Below are positions 15,699-23,847 of a stretch of 53,803 nt of DNA, piece by piece (positions within the stretch are counted from its first letter, which is position 1; every line of letters starts with the position of its first letter). The stretch spans positions 25,815 through 79,617 of the forward strand of contig DJYK01000008.1 of NCBI GenBank assembly GCA_002450095.1, given 5' to 3'. This DNA is from Mageeibacillus sp. UBA6980 (GTDB lineage Bacteria > Bacillota > Clostridia > Saccharofermentanales > Saccharofermentanaceae). Made by a program: the position numbers and the translations under genes. The notes beneath the pieces are model-generated. The model was not told the origin of the DNA. It searched no databases and saw nothing but the letters and a program-made list of their open reading frames with translations.

Positions 15699-16599
15699 GT
15701 TCTCCTCTTAAGATCCCGAGGCCGTGCGACAGAGGCGGCAGTATAAAGTCAAGGCACTCTTTAACGGCTTTGGGACTTCCGGGAAGATTGATTATAAGAG
15801 TCTTGTTCCTTATTACGGATACACCCCTCGACAGCATCGCGTTAGGCGTTATTCGAAGGCTCATTGCTCTTAAGGCTTCGCTTATACCGGGGGCATCCTT
15901 ATGAGCAACCGCCCGGGTCGCTTCGGGCATGTGATCCCTCGGAGAGAATCCTGTTCCTCCCGTCGTAAATATCACGTCCGGAAGTTCTTCGTCGCACATC
16001 TTCTTTAACGCTTCGGCAAGAGTATCTTCATCATCGGGAAGCAGGACATACGACGTTATCTCATACCCCTTCTCAATGAGGATCTTCTCTATAAGCGGAC
16101 CGCTCAGATCCTCCCTCTCGCCGCTGTAGGATCTGTCGCTTGCAGTTATTATCCCCGCACAGAAGGAAACGCAGGTAAACTCATCCCCTTTATTGATCAC
16201 GCCTCCCTGAATGACCTTCGCGAAAACACCTTCGACCGGCATAATGCATTTACCGGTGATCTTAGATATCTCGCATCCGGTATGGCAGGTCTTCCCTATC
16301 TGCATTACCTCGAGGATACAGTTATTGCATCTGAACCTGGTCCCGACCTTATACTCTTTAAAGTCGAATCCTTCAACAAGAAGGTTCTCGCCGAACACGC
16401 CGGGCTCGATATCCACACGGCCGTTCACGCTGTTCCTGAACTCCATGAACCTTTCATAGGACAGAAGGCTCACCTGACGCTCGGATCCTGCATGGGCATC
16501 GCCTTCAAGCCCGTAGTTTCTGATAATGTTTACCGAAGGGACCTCCGTTTTTACTGTCCCTTTGTTCTCGCTCGTGCAGATAGCTATTACCTTTCCCAT
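15688..16599 (-). CDS. mogA: MOSC domain - molybdopterin adenylyltransferase (MogA) fusion
   Basis: A 303-residue fusion. Residues 1-145 form a MOSC domain (GLEGDAHAGSERQVSLL, GVFGENLLVEG, and the conserved Cys in IGKTCHTGCEI), the fold used to carry sulfur or the cofactor. Residues 148-303 form a MogA/MoaB domain (GIITASDRSYSGEREDLSG, TTGGTGFSPRDHMPEAT, INLPGSPKAVKECL). MogA adenylylates molybdopterin so that MoeA can insert molybdenum. The gene starts 1 bp after moaA and is the last of the formate dehydrogenase/molybdenum operon. The fusion couples cofactor activation to a MOSC carrier; the MOSC role here is inferred. Confidence 0.92.
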   Translation of the reverse strand: MGKVIAICTSENKGTVKTEVPSVNIIRNYGLEGDAHAGSERQVSLLSYERFMEFRNSVNGRVDIEPGVFGENLLVEGFDFKEYKVGTRFRCNNCILEVMQIGKTCHTGCEISKITGKCIMPVEGVFAKVIQGGVINKGDEFTCVSFCAGIITASDRSYSGEREDLSGPLIEKILIEKGYEITSYVLLPDDEDTLAEALKKMCDEELPDVIFTTGGTGFSPRDHMPEATRAVAHKDAPGISEALRAMSLRITPNAMLSRGVSVIRNKTLIINLPGSPKAVKECLDFILPPLSHGLGILRGELTD

Positions 16600-16600
16600 G

Positions 16601-17572
16601 TTAACCTCCTATACCGATCATATTGCTTCGGGTATCGTTCCTGTCGTTGAATCCGTGACACCTGTTCTTACCCTTTACGCCTTCGGTTATCGCTTCTTTT
16701 ATCGTCTCATCTGATGCCCCGGATCTTAGAAGCGTCTTAAGATCTATGCTTTGATCCGAGGCCAGACACAACCTTAATCTTCCGTCACATGTAAGCCTTA
16801 TCCTGTTGCAGCGGTCGCAGAACTTGTGAGATAACGGACTTATAAAACCTACCTTACCCTTAAAACCCTCATATGTCACATATTCCGCAGGTCCGCTTAT
16901 TATCCCGGGGGCACAAGTTCCGGATCCGACACCGTAAATTGCCTTCAGTCTTTCCTTTACATCGTCATTTGACAATCCCTTATAAGCATTAGCACACCCG
17001 ATCGGCATCAGTTCTATAAATCTTACCGCATCGACCTTTGTTCTTGCCATTTGCGCGAGATCTTCAAGATCGTCCTCGTTGATACCTTGGAGCGGAACGA
17101 CGTTTATCTTAACGCTCATGCCTTTATCAAGGCACATATCTATCGACCGAAGGACTTTTCCCAGATCATCGGATCCGGTTATCATCTCATAAACATCCGC
17201 CCTTAATGTATCGAGACTGATATTGATGTCTCGAAGTCCCGCCTCGTAAAGATCATCTATATATTCCGGAAGAAAAACACCGTTTGTAGTCATTGCGATC
17301 ATCGGATGAGAAGGAAGCGAAGCAACATCTCTGATAAGACCCAAGGCGTTCTTTCTTATAAGAGGTTCTCCTCCCGTAAATCGAACGCGCTTTACTCCCA
17401 TATCGGTCATTAATGAAACCACGCGAAGAATCTCCTCAAGCGACAGTATATCCTCGTGAGATCTGAGCTTTACTCCATCGGGAGGCACACAGTATCTGCA
17501 GCGAAGATTACACTTATCCGTAAGAGATATCCTCAGGTATTCGATCTGTCTTTGGAACGCATCTGTAAGCAT
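16601..17572 (-). CDS. moaA: GTP 3',8-cyclase MoaA
   Basis: The radical-SAM enzyme for the first step of molybdenum cofactor synthesis, turning GTP into 3',8-cyclo-7,8-dihydro-GTP. At 323 residues the length is normal. The N-terminal [4Fe-4S] motif is CNLRCRYC (C21, C25, C28). RFTGGEPL is the SAM-binding GGEP motif. The C-terminal cluster CDRCNRIRLTCDGRLRLC binds GTP. The protein ends in Gly-Gly, as MoaA should. It lies 5 bp after modC and 1 bp before the MOSC-MogA gene. It works with MoaC, encoded in the same operon. Confidence 0.96.
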   Translation of the reverse strand: MLTDAFQRQIEYLRISLTDKCNLRCRYCVPPDGVKLRSHEDILSLEEILRVVSLMTDMGVKRVRFTGGEPLIRKNALGLIRDVASLPSHPMIAMTTNGVFLPEYIDDLYEAGLRDINISLDTLRADVYEMITGSDDLGKVLRSIDMCLDKGMSVKINVVPLQGINEDDLEDLAQMARTKVDAVRFIELMPIGCANAYKGLSNDDVKERLKAIYGVGSGTCAPGIISGPAEYVTYEGFKGKVGFISPLSHKFCDRCNRIRLTCDGRLRLCLASDQSIDLKTLLRSGASDETIKEAITEGVKGKNRCHGFNDRNDTRSNMIGIGG

Positions 17573-17577
17573 ATTAA

Positions 17578-18609
17578 CTACCTTGGAAAAAACATCAGTC
17601 TCGAAGGATCTGTCTTAAGATAAAGATCCTCAATATCCGCGTTCTTATCTGTTATATACGTTAAAACCGAATCGGATGTATTCACAGGGTTTCCCTTCTG
17701 TCTGAATAATATCACCCGGGAGAATGTATCATCTATGACACGGACGACTTCGGCCTCGAATACTCCGGGGGTTCCTTTCTCCTCCTTACCGGCACGGATA
17801 AAGTAATGCGCCCTGAAACCCGCATATCTGATATCCTCCGGTATTCGACCGGAAGGGATATTCAGCCTTATCCCCCAGTCTTCGGCAAATCCGTCCGATC
17901 TAAGTCTTGTTATATTCTTACAGCCGGTAAGCCTCGCCGCAGCGGCCGACAGAGGAGAATTAAAGAAATCCTCTTTGTCCTGTATCCCGGTAAGCTTACC
18001 TTTATCTATTACGCCGATACGGTTGCATAGTCTGAAGACCTCGTTCCTGTCATGTGATACGAGGATGGAAGGACCTTCGAAAGAATCCAATAAGTCCATG
18101 ATCTCGCGTTCTATCAGCGTATGCATATAGTTATCGAGAGCGCTGAAAGGTTCGTCAAAAAGTATGACTTCGGGATCGGATGCGAGCATCCTGGCAAGTG
18201 CGGTCCTCTGACACTGTCCCCCGCTCATCTTATCGGGACGAAGATCCGCTGCGTTTTCTATGCCGAATCTTCTAAGAAGACCTCTCGTCCTTTCCTTGTC
18301 ACGGCATATCAGATCGATGTTTTCAAAAGCCGTAAGATTCGGGAAAAGTGCATAATCCTGGAACAGGAGACCGATCTTACGCCTACGCGAAGGCACATTG
18401 ATCTTCTTCGAAGAATCAAACAGCACTTTGTCCCCTAAGGTAATTATCCCCTCATCCGGCGTCTCGACACCTGCAATACATTTCAGCGTCATGGATTTAC
18501 CGGATCCCGATGATCCGAGAAGTGCGAATCCGGCGGACGAGACCTCGAAAGAAGCCTCAAGCTCGTACTCTGAAAGCTTCTTTCTTATATCGACCTTAAG
18601 AAGTGTCAT
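17578..18609 (-). CDS. modC: molybdate ABC transporter ATP-binding protein ModC
   Basis: A 343-residue ATPase for molybdate (or tungstate) import. It has a Walker A GSSGSGKSM near residue 32, where the last residue is Met rather than Thr or Ser. It also has the signature MSGGQCQRTALARML, Walker B VILFDEPFSALD and an H-loop SHDRNE. Residues after about 230 form a regulatory TOBE-like region. ATG at 18609 is chosen from AAGGAGGG upstream and overlaps the modB stop (ATGA). Met in place of the Walker A Ser/Thr is unusual but the rest is intact. It acts with ModB and ModA. Confidence 0.93.
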   Translation of the reverse strand: MTLLKVDIRKKLSEYELEASFEVSSAGFALLGSSGSGKSMTLKCIAGVETPDEGIITLGDKVLFDSSKKINVPSRRRKIGLLFQDYALFPNLTAFENIDLICRDKERTRGLLRRFGIENAADLRPDKMSGGQCQRTALARMLASDPEVILFDEPFSALDNYMHTLIEREIMDLLDSFEGPSILVSHDRNEVFRLCNRIGVIDKGKLTGIQDKEDFFNSPLSAAAARLTGCKNITRLRSDGFAEDWGIRLNIPSGRIPEDIRYAGFRAHYFIRAGKEEKGTPGVFEAEVVRVIDDTFSRVILFRQKGNPVNTSDSVLTYITDKNADIEDLYLKTDPSRLMFFPR

Positions 18610-19262
18610 CTCCGTACCCTCCTTCCCGAGAGCGCATTCATGACGATAAGTATAACAAGTGAATAAACGATGATTATCGCGACCCACTTAAATGCGAGCT
18701 CACGATCGGAACTTTGCATCGCGGTGTATACGGCGACCGACATCGTCCTTGTCCTGCCGGGGATATTTCCCGCGACCATGAGCGTCGCACCGAATTCTCC
18801 GAGGCACCTCGCGAAAGAAAGGACAACAGATGCCGTGATCCCCGGAAGAGCCATCGGGATCATGACCTTCCTTAAGATCGTAAATTCCGATAAGCCGAGT
18901 GTACGGGCCGCATTGACAACATTCTCATCAATCTGCTCGAATGCGCCTCTCATACCTCTGTACATAACGGGGAACGATACAACAGCAGCCGCCACGGCAG
19001 CCCCCTGCCAGGTAAAGATCACCCTCATACCAAGAGAATCCAACACCTTACCTATAGGCGAATTTGAACCGAGACATATCAGCAGCAGGAATCCGACAAC
19101 GGTAGGCGGCAGAACGAGAGGCAAAGACAGGACGGCGTCTATGACCGCCCTGCCTTTCCTCATTGATGTTACACCCCATGAAGCAAGAAGCCCGGTCACG
19201 AATACGATGACCGTCGCTGCAAGCGATATCTTTAGAGTGATCCAAAGCGGTGAATAATCCAT
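18606..19262 (-). CDS. modB: molybdate ABC transporter permease ModB
   Basis: A 218-residue inner-membrane permease with five predicted helices. The cytoplasmic coupling loop is AARTLGLSEFTILRKVMIP (the EAA-type motif). LPLVLPPTVVGFLLL and GEFGATLMVAGNIPGRT are characteristic of ModB. The start codon overlaps the modA stop (TAATG) and the stop overlaps modC (ATGA). It moves molybdate delivered by ModA, powered by ModC. Confidence 0.95.
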   Translation of the reverse strand: MDYSPLWITLKISLAATVIVFVTGLLASWGVTSMRKGRAVIDAVLSLPLVLPPTVVGFLLLICLGSNSPIGKVLDSLGMRVIFTWQGAAVAAAVVSFPVMYRGMRGAFEQIDENVVNAARTLGLSEFTILRKVMIPMALPGITASVVLSFARCLGEFGATLMVAGNIPGRTRTMSVAVYTAMQSSDRELAFKWVAIIIVYSLVILIVMNALSGRRVRR

Positions 19263-20041
19263 TATGAGCCTGCCATTGCAAAACCGTATGCTTCGAAGAT
19301 CGAAGCCGCTTCTTCGCTCTCAAGATAGGAAAGAAATTCCTCTGATTCGTCTGTAAGAGAGGAAGAACCGATTATTCCCGCAGGATAGACGACGGGATCA
19401 TGTGTTCCGTCAGGCGCCTCGGCAACTACGGTAACTGAATCACTCGAATAAGCATCTGTCGCATACACGACGCCGCATGATACTTCACCCGATTCAACCC
19501 ACTGAAGAACGGTCCTTACATCGCTTCCGAAGTTTGCTTTGGCGGATACTTCATCCCATATGCCGAGACTTGTAAATATCTGTTCGGCATACTTTCCGGC
19601 AGGAACCGATTCCGTCTCTCCCAGACCTATCATCATGACCTCATCCGAGGTTACGCCTTCAAATGAATCCAGAGCGATATCGCTTCCATCGGGAACGATA
19701 AGGACGACTCTGTTTATAAGAAGATTCCTGACGCTCGATTCGTTCATGAGCCCTTCCTCAATGAGCGCATCCATCTGCGTGCCCGAAGCGGATATGAAGA
19801 CATCTGCTTGTGCCCCCTCTTCGATCTGAGCCTGAAGTGCACCGGAACCTGCGAATGAGAATACGAGATCGACACCCGGATGAGAGGTCTCATAAGAGCT
19901 CTCGATCTCTCCCATAACATCAGTCAGAGATGCAGCCGCGAGGACCGTTATGGTCTTCTCGGACTGCTCCGGCTCTGCCGAACATCCTATAACCGTTAAT
20001 CCCATACAAACAGACAATAAAAGTGCTGCTGTTCTTTTCAT
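19262..20041 (-). CDS. modA: molybdate-binding lipoprotein ModA
   Basis: A 259-residue substrate-binding lipoprotein. The signal sequence ends in a lipobox (LTVIGC, Cys at residue 20). The oxyanion-binding family features AAASLTDVMGEI, FSFAGSGALQAQIEEGAQADVFISAS and GVVYATDAYSSD are present. It captures molybdate, and possibly tungstate, outside the cell for ModBC. The start overlaps the moaC stop (TAATG). The molybdate supply genes lie in the middle of the cofactor operon, so uptake and synthesis are co-expressed. Confidence 0.95.
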   Translation of the reverse strand: MKRTAALLLSVCMGLTVIGCSAEPEQSEKTITVLAAASLTDVMGEIESSYETSHPGVDLVFSFAGSGALQAQIEEGAQADVFISASGTQMDALIEEGLMNESSVRNLLINRVVLIVPDGSDIALDSFEGVTSDEVMMIGLGETESVPAGKYAEQIFTSLGIWDEVSAKANFGSDVRTVLQWVESGEVSCGVVYATDAYSSDSVTVVAEAPDGTHDPVVYPAGIIGSSSLTDESEEFLSYLESEEAASIFEAYGFAMAGS

Positions 20042-20526
20042 TATTGATCACCTTTTCTTTCATACAGACCGGTCTTACCGCCGTCCTTCTTATCAAGACG
20101 GATATCCGAAATGACCATTGCTCTGTCTATTGCTTTACACATATCGTAAACCGTAAGAAGTGCTGTTGATACACCTGTCAGAGCCTCCATCTCTGCCCCG
20201 GTCTTACCCGTAAGACGAACCTCGCATACCGCTTTTACGGAAAGGTCCGACGAGTCGGGGATAAGATCTACGGAGACTTTCTCAAGCATAAGAAGATGAC
20301 ACAAAGGGATAAGATCGGGAGTCTTTTTTGCTGCCTGTATACCAGCGATCCTCGCGGTCGCGATAACATCGCCTTTGGGCATTTTATTCTCGGTAAGAAG
20401 ATCAAAAGCCTCACGGCTCATAGTGATCCTTCCCGAGGCAACCGCGATCCTCGAAGTAACGTCTTTACCCGATACATCGACCATAACGGCCTCGCCTTTA
20501 TCATTAAGATGACTGAATCCGCTCAT
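20041..20526 (-). CDS. moaC: cyclic pyranopterin monophosphate synthase MoaC
   Basis: Second enzyme of molybdenum cofactor synthesis; it converts the MoaA product to cyclic pyranopterin monophosphate. At 161 residues it is of normal length. Family motifs are MVDVSGKD, KGDVIATARIAGIQAAKKT, LIPLCHLL (catalytic region), GAEMEALTGVSTALLTVYDMCKA and the KDGGKTG end with its conserved lysines. The ATG at 20526 is selected by AGGAGG 7 bases upstream, just after the end of the MoeA-like gene. Confidence 0.96.
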   Translation of the reverse strand: MSGFSHLNDKGEAVMVDVSGKDVTSRIAVASGRITMSREAFDLLTENKMPKGDVIATARIAGIQAAKKTPDLIPLCHLLMLEKVSVDLIPDSSDLSVKAVCEVRLTGKTGAEMEALTGVSTALLTVYDMCKAIDRAMVISDIRLDKKDGGKTGLYERKGDQ

Positions 20527-20536
20527 TGTTATCCTC

Positions 20537-21577
20537 CTATGCTTTTCCGAATCCGCAGTTCGGGAAGTGACAGACCTCGCAGTTGAGGCAAAGGCCGCCT
20601 TCACCGTAACGTGATATATCTTCAGATGTAAGTCTCTCTCCTGCGAGGACTCTCGGCAGAACGAGATCGAATATGGTCCGCGACGCATACATTATGCATC
20701 CGGGAAGACCCAATACGGGAACCGTTCTTCCGTCTGTCTCAAGATAGGACAGAAGGAACATCGCTCCAGGAAGGACCGGGGCTCCGTAAGTTACGACAGA
20801 TGCTCCTGTCTCCTTTATGGCACCCGGGGTCTTGTCGTCCGGATCGACGCTCATTCCCCCGCTTACGAGCACGACATCGCATTTATCCTCCGAGGCTAGA
20901 GAGAGGATCGCTTTTGTTATCCTCTCCTTATCATCGGGAAGGACGATCTGCTTTACGAATTCGCAAGAGTACTCATCCATCTTCGCCTTCAGGACCGGTC
21001 CGAACTTATCCTCGATAAGCCCCTTATAAACCTCGCTTCCGGTGGTCACGATCCCGTAACGCAACTTCTCTATGGGAAGGATATGAAGTATCTGTCCGTC
21101 ACCGCAGACCGACTTCGCCTTCTCCATCTTGTCTTTAGAGATGATGAGCGGGATGATCCTGGTTCCGGCGAGCTTATCCCCTTTTCTGACGGGAGTATCC
21201 CCGTGAACGGTCGCGATCATCATCTCACCCATGGAATTGACGATGTTGAGTTTTTCCCTGTCTATCTTGAGAAGACCGTCGACCGATGCCCTGATCTCGA
21301 TCTTTCCTTCAGAAGGCTCGCTCCTTAACATATTCGGATCGTCTCTCATGCAGATATCACAGAGGACCGATGCAGCCTCATTCTCGTGCATCATCTCATC
21401 GTTCATCTCCCACACAAAAAGATTATCCTTTCCCATAGAAAGAAGGACCGGTATATCTTCACTTGTCACGATATGCCCCTTGCGGAAAGCGGGTCCCTTT
21501 TCTTGTCCCGGGATAATGCGCGTCAGATCGTGGCACAGCACATGCCCGACTGCATCAGTAGTCTTTATAAGTTTCAT
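20537..21577 (-). CDS. MoeA-like molybdopterin-binding protein with Cys-rich tail
   Basis: A 346-residue protein with a molybdopterin-binding (MoCF) domain in its second half (YGIVTTGSEVYKG, VVLVSGGMSVDPDDKTPGAI, PVLPGAMFLLSY, VLGLPGCIMYASRTIFD). The first 150 residues resemble the MoeA N-terminal region only loosely (TDAVGHVLCHDLTRI, GHIVTSEDIPVLLSMG). The C-terminus holds four cysteines in C-x2-C-x2-C-x4-C (CLNCEVCHFPNC), which could bind a metal or iron-sulfur cluster. Such proteins occur in Clostridia next to molybdoenzyme genes, and a cofactor-insertion role for a particular enzyme is plausible. The operon also carries a full MoeA, so this one is probably specialised. Confidence 0.8.
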   Translation of the reverse strand: MKLIKTTDAVGHVLCHDLTRIIPGQEKGPAFRKGHIVTSEDIPVLLSMGKDNLFVWEMNDEMMHENEAASVLCDICMRDDPNMLRSEPSEGKIEIRASVDGLLKIDREKLNIVNSMGEMMIATVHGDTPVRKGDKLAGTRIIPLIISKDKMEKAKSVCGDGQILHILPIEKLRYGIVTTGSEVYKGLIEDKFGPVLKAKMDEYSCEFVKQIVLPDDKERITKAILSLASEDKCDVVLVSGGMSVDPDDKTPGAIKETGASVVTYGAPVLPGAMFLLSYLETDGRTVPVLGLPGCIMYASRTIFDLVLPRVLAGERLTSEDISRYGEGGLCLNCEVCHFPNCGFGKA

Positions 21578-21588
21578 GGTAAACCTTC

Positions 21589-22626
21589 TTACAGTTCGAA
21601 ATGATTTTTTACGGCAGTATATATCCGGTCGATGTCATTTCTGTCATAAAGACCCGAACCCTCGGAAGCATTGACTGTCACCTTAAGGAAAACATCTGAC
21701 AGCCCTTGCATAGGCTTATCTTCGTCCTCGATAAGTATCTTGGGATATGACGACCCCTTGAATCCTTCAAGTATTATGATATCGGGCCGATCTTCACCCT
21801 GCTTCATATACCTGATAAGATCCTCGGAAGAAGATTTCTGACCCGAACTTATAACATATCCGGAATCAGAAAAGACTGCTGTCCTTAAAGCACCGCTTGA
21901 AGCATATCTGTACGTATCGGTATCTTCCTTCTCTTCAATGCTGTCATGTCCGTCATGCTTGATGACACCGACGGAAAAGCCGTCCTTGATAAACTCATTT
22001 ATAAGCTCGCATATGAGCCAGGTCTTGCCCGTGTCCTTAAATCCTGATACGGCAAAAACGACGGGAAGCTTAAGTTCCTTATACTCATCTTTGGTATTGA
22101 TATTTCTTATAATCTTCCTGTCGAAGACTGTATGTTCAAGGCTTATATACTTTGTCCTTACGCTATCGAGGATGCCCCGCAGCTTATATTCTTTATTACG
22201 TATCAAACGCTCTATGACGGGCAGTATCCTCTTACTGTAGATCGCGAGGAGCGGATGTATCCTCTTCTCGTCAGTCAGCACATAACAGTCGTAATCGGAC
22301 GATATGAATTCCGCCATGTAATCTGCGATCTGACCGTTAACAAAGGGCATATCGCAGGCGCAGATGAAGACATAATCAGAATCCGAGTTCAGCAATATCT
22401 GTCTTATACCCTCAATCGGACCTATATCCTCATTCTCGTCTGTTACTGTCTTAACTCCCGGGATATCGTATTCATCAGCAGAAGCGGCCGAGACGATTAT
22501 CTTACGTCCGTCAAAAGAACCGATTATCCTCTCGATAAAAGTCTTAGATTCGAATTCGAGAAGCGCTTTATTCTTTCCCATACGGGAACTCTTACCGCCT
22601 GCGAGAATACCGACCGAATACTTCAT
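21589..22626 (-). CDS. mobAB: MobA-MobB fusion (molybdenum cofactor guanylyltransferase and GTP-binding protein)
   Basis: A 345-residue fusion. The N-terminal 185 residues are a MobA nucleotidyltransferase (LAGGKSSRMGKNKALLEF; FICACDMPFVN with the metal-binding Asp), which adds GMP or CMP to the cofactor. The C-terminal part, from about 190, is MobB with a P-loop GFKDTGKTWLI and VGVIKHDGHD. Formate dehydrogenases use a bis-guanine dinucleotide cofactor, consistent with this gene in the operon. The start overlaps the moeA stop (ATGA). Confidence 0.93.
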   Translation of the reverse strand: MKYSVGILAGGKSSRMGKNKALLEFESKTFIERIIGSFDGRKIIVSAASADEYDIPGVKTVTDENEDIGPIEGIRQILLNSDSDYVFICACDMPFVNGQIADYMAEFISSDYDCYVLTDEKRIHPLLAIYSKRILPVIERLIRNKEYKLRGILDSVRTKYISLEHTVFDRKIIRNINTKDEYKELKLPVVFAVSGFKDTGKTWLICELINEFIKDGFSVGVIKHDGHDSIEEKEDTDTYRYASSGALRTAVFSDSGYVISSGQKSSSEDLIRYMKQGEDRPDIIILEGFKGSSYPKILIEDEDKPMQGLSDVFLKVTVNASEGSGLYDRNDIDRIYTAVKNHFEL

Positions 22627-23846
22627 GAGAAGACCTCCGGTATCCTGATAATATCGACTTCATCTCCGGCGTTTTTCTCGGAGCCTTTGGGAAAGTCGAT
22701 ATAACAGTTTGATCCTAAGAAGCTCGACATGACCGATGAGGCCTGATCGGGTGTATTTACCGTAACTTTGCCGGATCTGACATATGCCCTTACGAGTCTT
22801 CGTACATTCGAAGGCTTGCCGTATCTTGCGGTCAGTACCGCTGTCTCCCTTACGGGCTTAAATGCATCACACCCGGTCATCTCGGATATGACATGTCCCA
22901 TATACAGATCAAAATTAGCGACTGCGGCATACGGGTTTCCCGACAGGCACATAAGAGCCTTGCCGTTATAATGTGCCCCGACAGTGGGAGAGCCGGGTTT
23001 GATATTGATCCCCGAGAACAGTTTAACCGCACCGATCCTGTCGAGAACGGACGGAATAAGGTCTTTCTTGCCTACGGAAACACCGCCCGTAGTGATTACC
23101 ACGTCGGATACTTCAAAAGCCTTCCTGATGCTTTGAACTATAATATCCTCATCATCGGGAACAAGCATCGTATCAGCCGTAAATGCAGGCTTATCGAGCG
23201 CAGTCTTAAGAAGGACCGATATATTGTTATATATCTTCCCTTCGGTAAGGCTTTCTCCGGCATTAAGAAGTTCGGACCCGGTGGATATAACGGACACCCG
23301 AACTTTTCTTAAGACACTTACTTCGGGTATTCCGAGACTTCCGATCACGCCTGCTTCGGATCGTCTTATCAAAGTCCCCGCGGGAATGACAATACTTCCT
23401 TTCCTTATATCCTCACCGACCTTACAGATATTTACACAGGAAGGCTGAGATCTTAATATCTTTACTTCGTCTTCGCCGTAATCCGTATCTTCCTGTTTGA
23501 TCACGGTATCAAAGCCTTCGGGGATGATCCCTCCCGTCATTATGCGCACGGCTGTACCCTTAAGATCAGATCTTTCCTTAACTTCAACCGGTACAGAATC
23601 TCCCGCATATATGGAGGCTATCACCTCAAGCGTAACAGGATCATCGAAAGAAGCGCCCGATATATCCTCGGATCTTACGGCATAGCCGTCCATCGCAGAT
23701 TTAGAAAATGAGGGGACATCGATCTTCGAGATAATATCCTCCGCAAGTACTCTTCCCGACGATTCATAAGTAAACACAGTCTCCCTGTCGTCTATAACAG
23801 GAAGACCGTGTATTAATGCCTTGATCGCGTCCTCGACTTCTTTCAT
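22623..23846 (-). CDS. moeA: molybdopterin molybdenumtransferase MoeA
   Basis: MoeA inserts molybdate into adenylylated molybdopterin. At 407 residues it is full length, with FSKSAMDGYAVRSEDI near residue 45, AVRIMTGGIIPEGFDTVIKQED, the MoCF domain (VSVISTGSELL, DVVITTGGVSVGKKD, INIKPGSPTVG, CLSGNPYAAVANF) and a C-terminal domain IV. It starts 1 bp after the formate dehydrogenase stop and overlaps mobAB. It partners the MogA domain encoded at the end of the operon. Confidence 0.96.
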   Translation of the reverse strand: MKEVEDAIKALIHGLPVIDDRETVFTYESSGRVLAEDIISKIDVPSFSKSAMDGYAVRSEDISGASFDDPVTLEVIASIYAGDSVPVEVKERSDLKGTAVRIMTGGIIPEGFDTVIKQEDTDYGEDEVKILRSQPSCVNICKVGEDIRKGSIVIPAGTLIRRSEAGVIGSLGIPEVSVLRKVRVSVISTGSELLNAGESLTEGKIYNNISVLLKTALDKPAFTADTMLVPDDEDIIVQSIRKAFEVSDVVITTGGVSVGKKDLIPSVLDRIGAVKLFSGINIKPGSPTVGAHYNGKALMCLSGNPYAAVANFDLYMGHVISEMTGCDAFKPVRETAVLTARYGKPSNVRRLVRAYVRSGKVTVNTPDQASSVMSSFLGSNCYIDFPKGSEKNAGDEVDIIRIPEVFS

Positions 23847-23847
23847 C

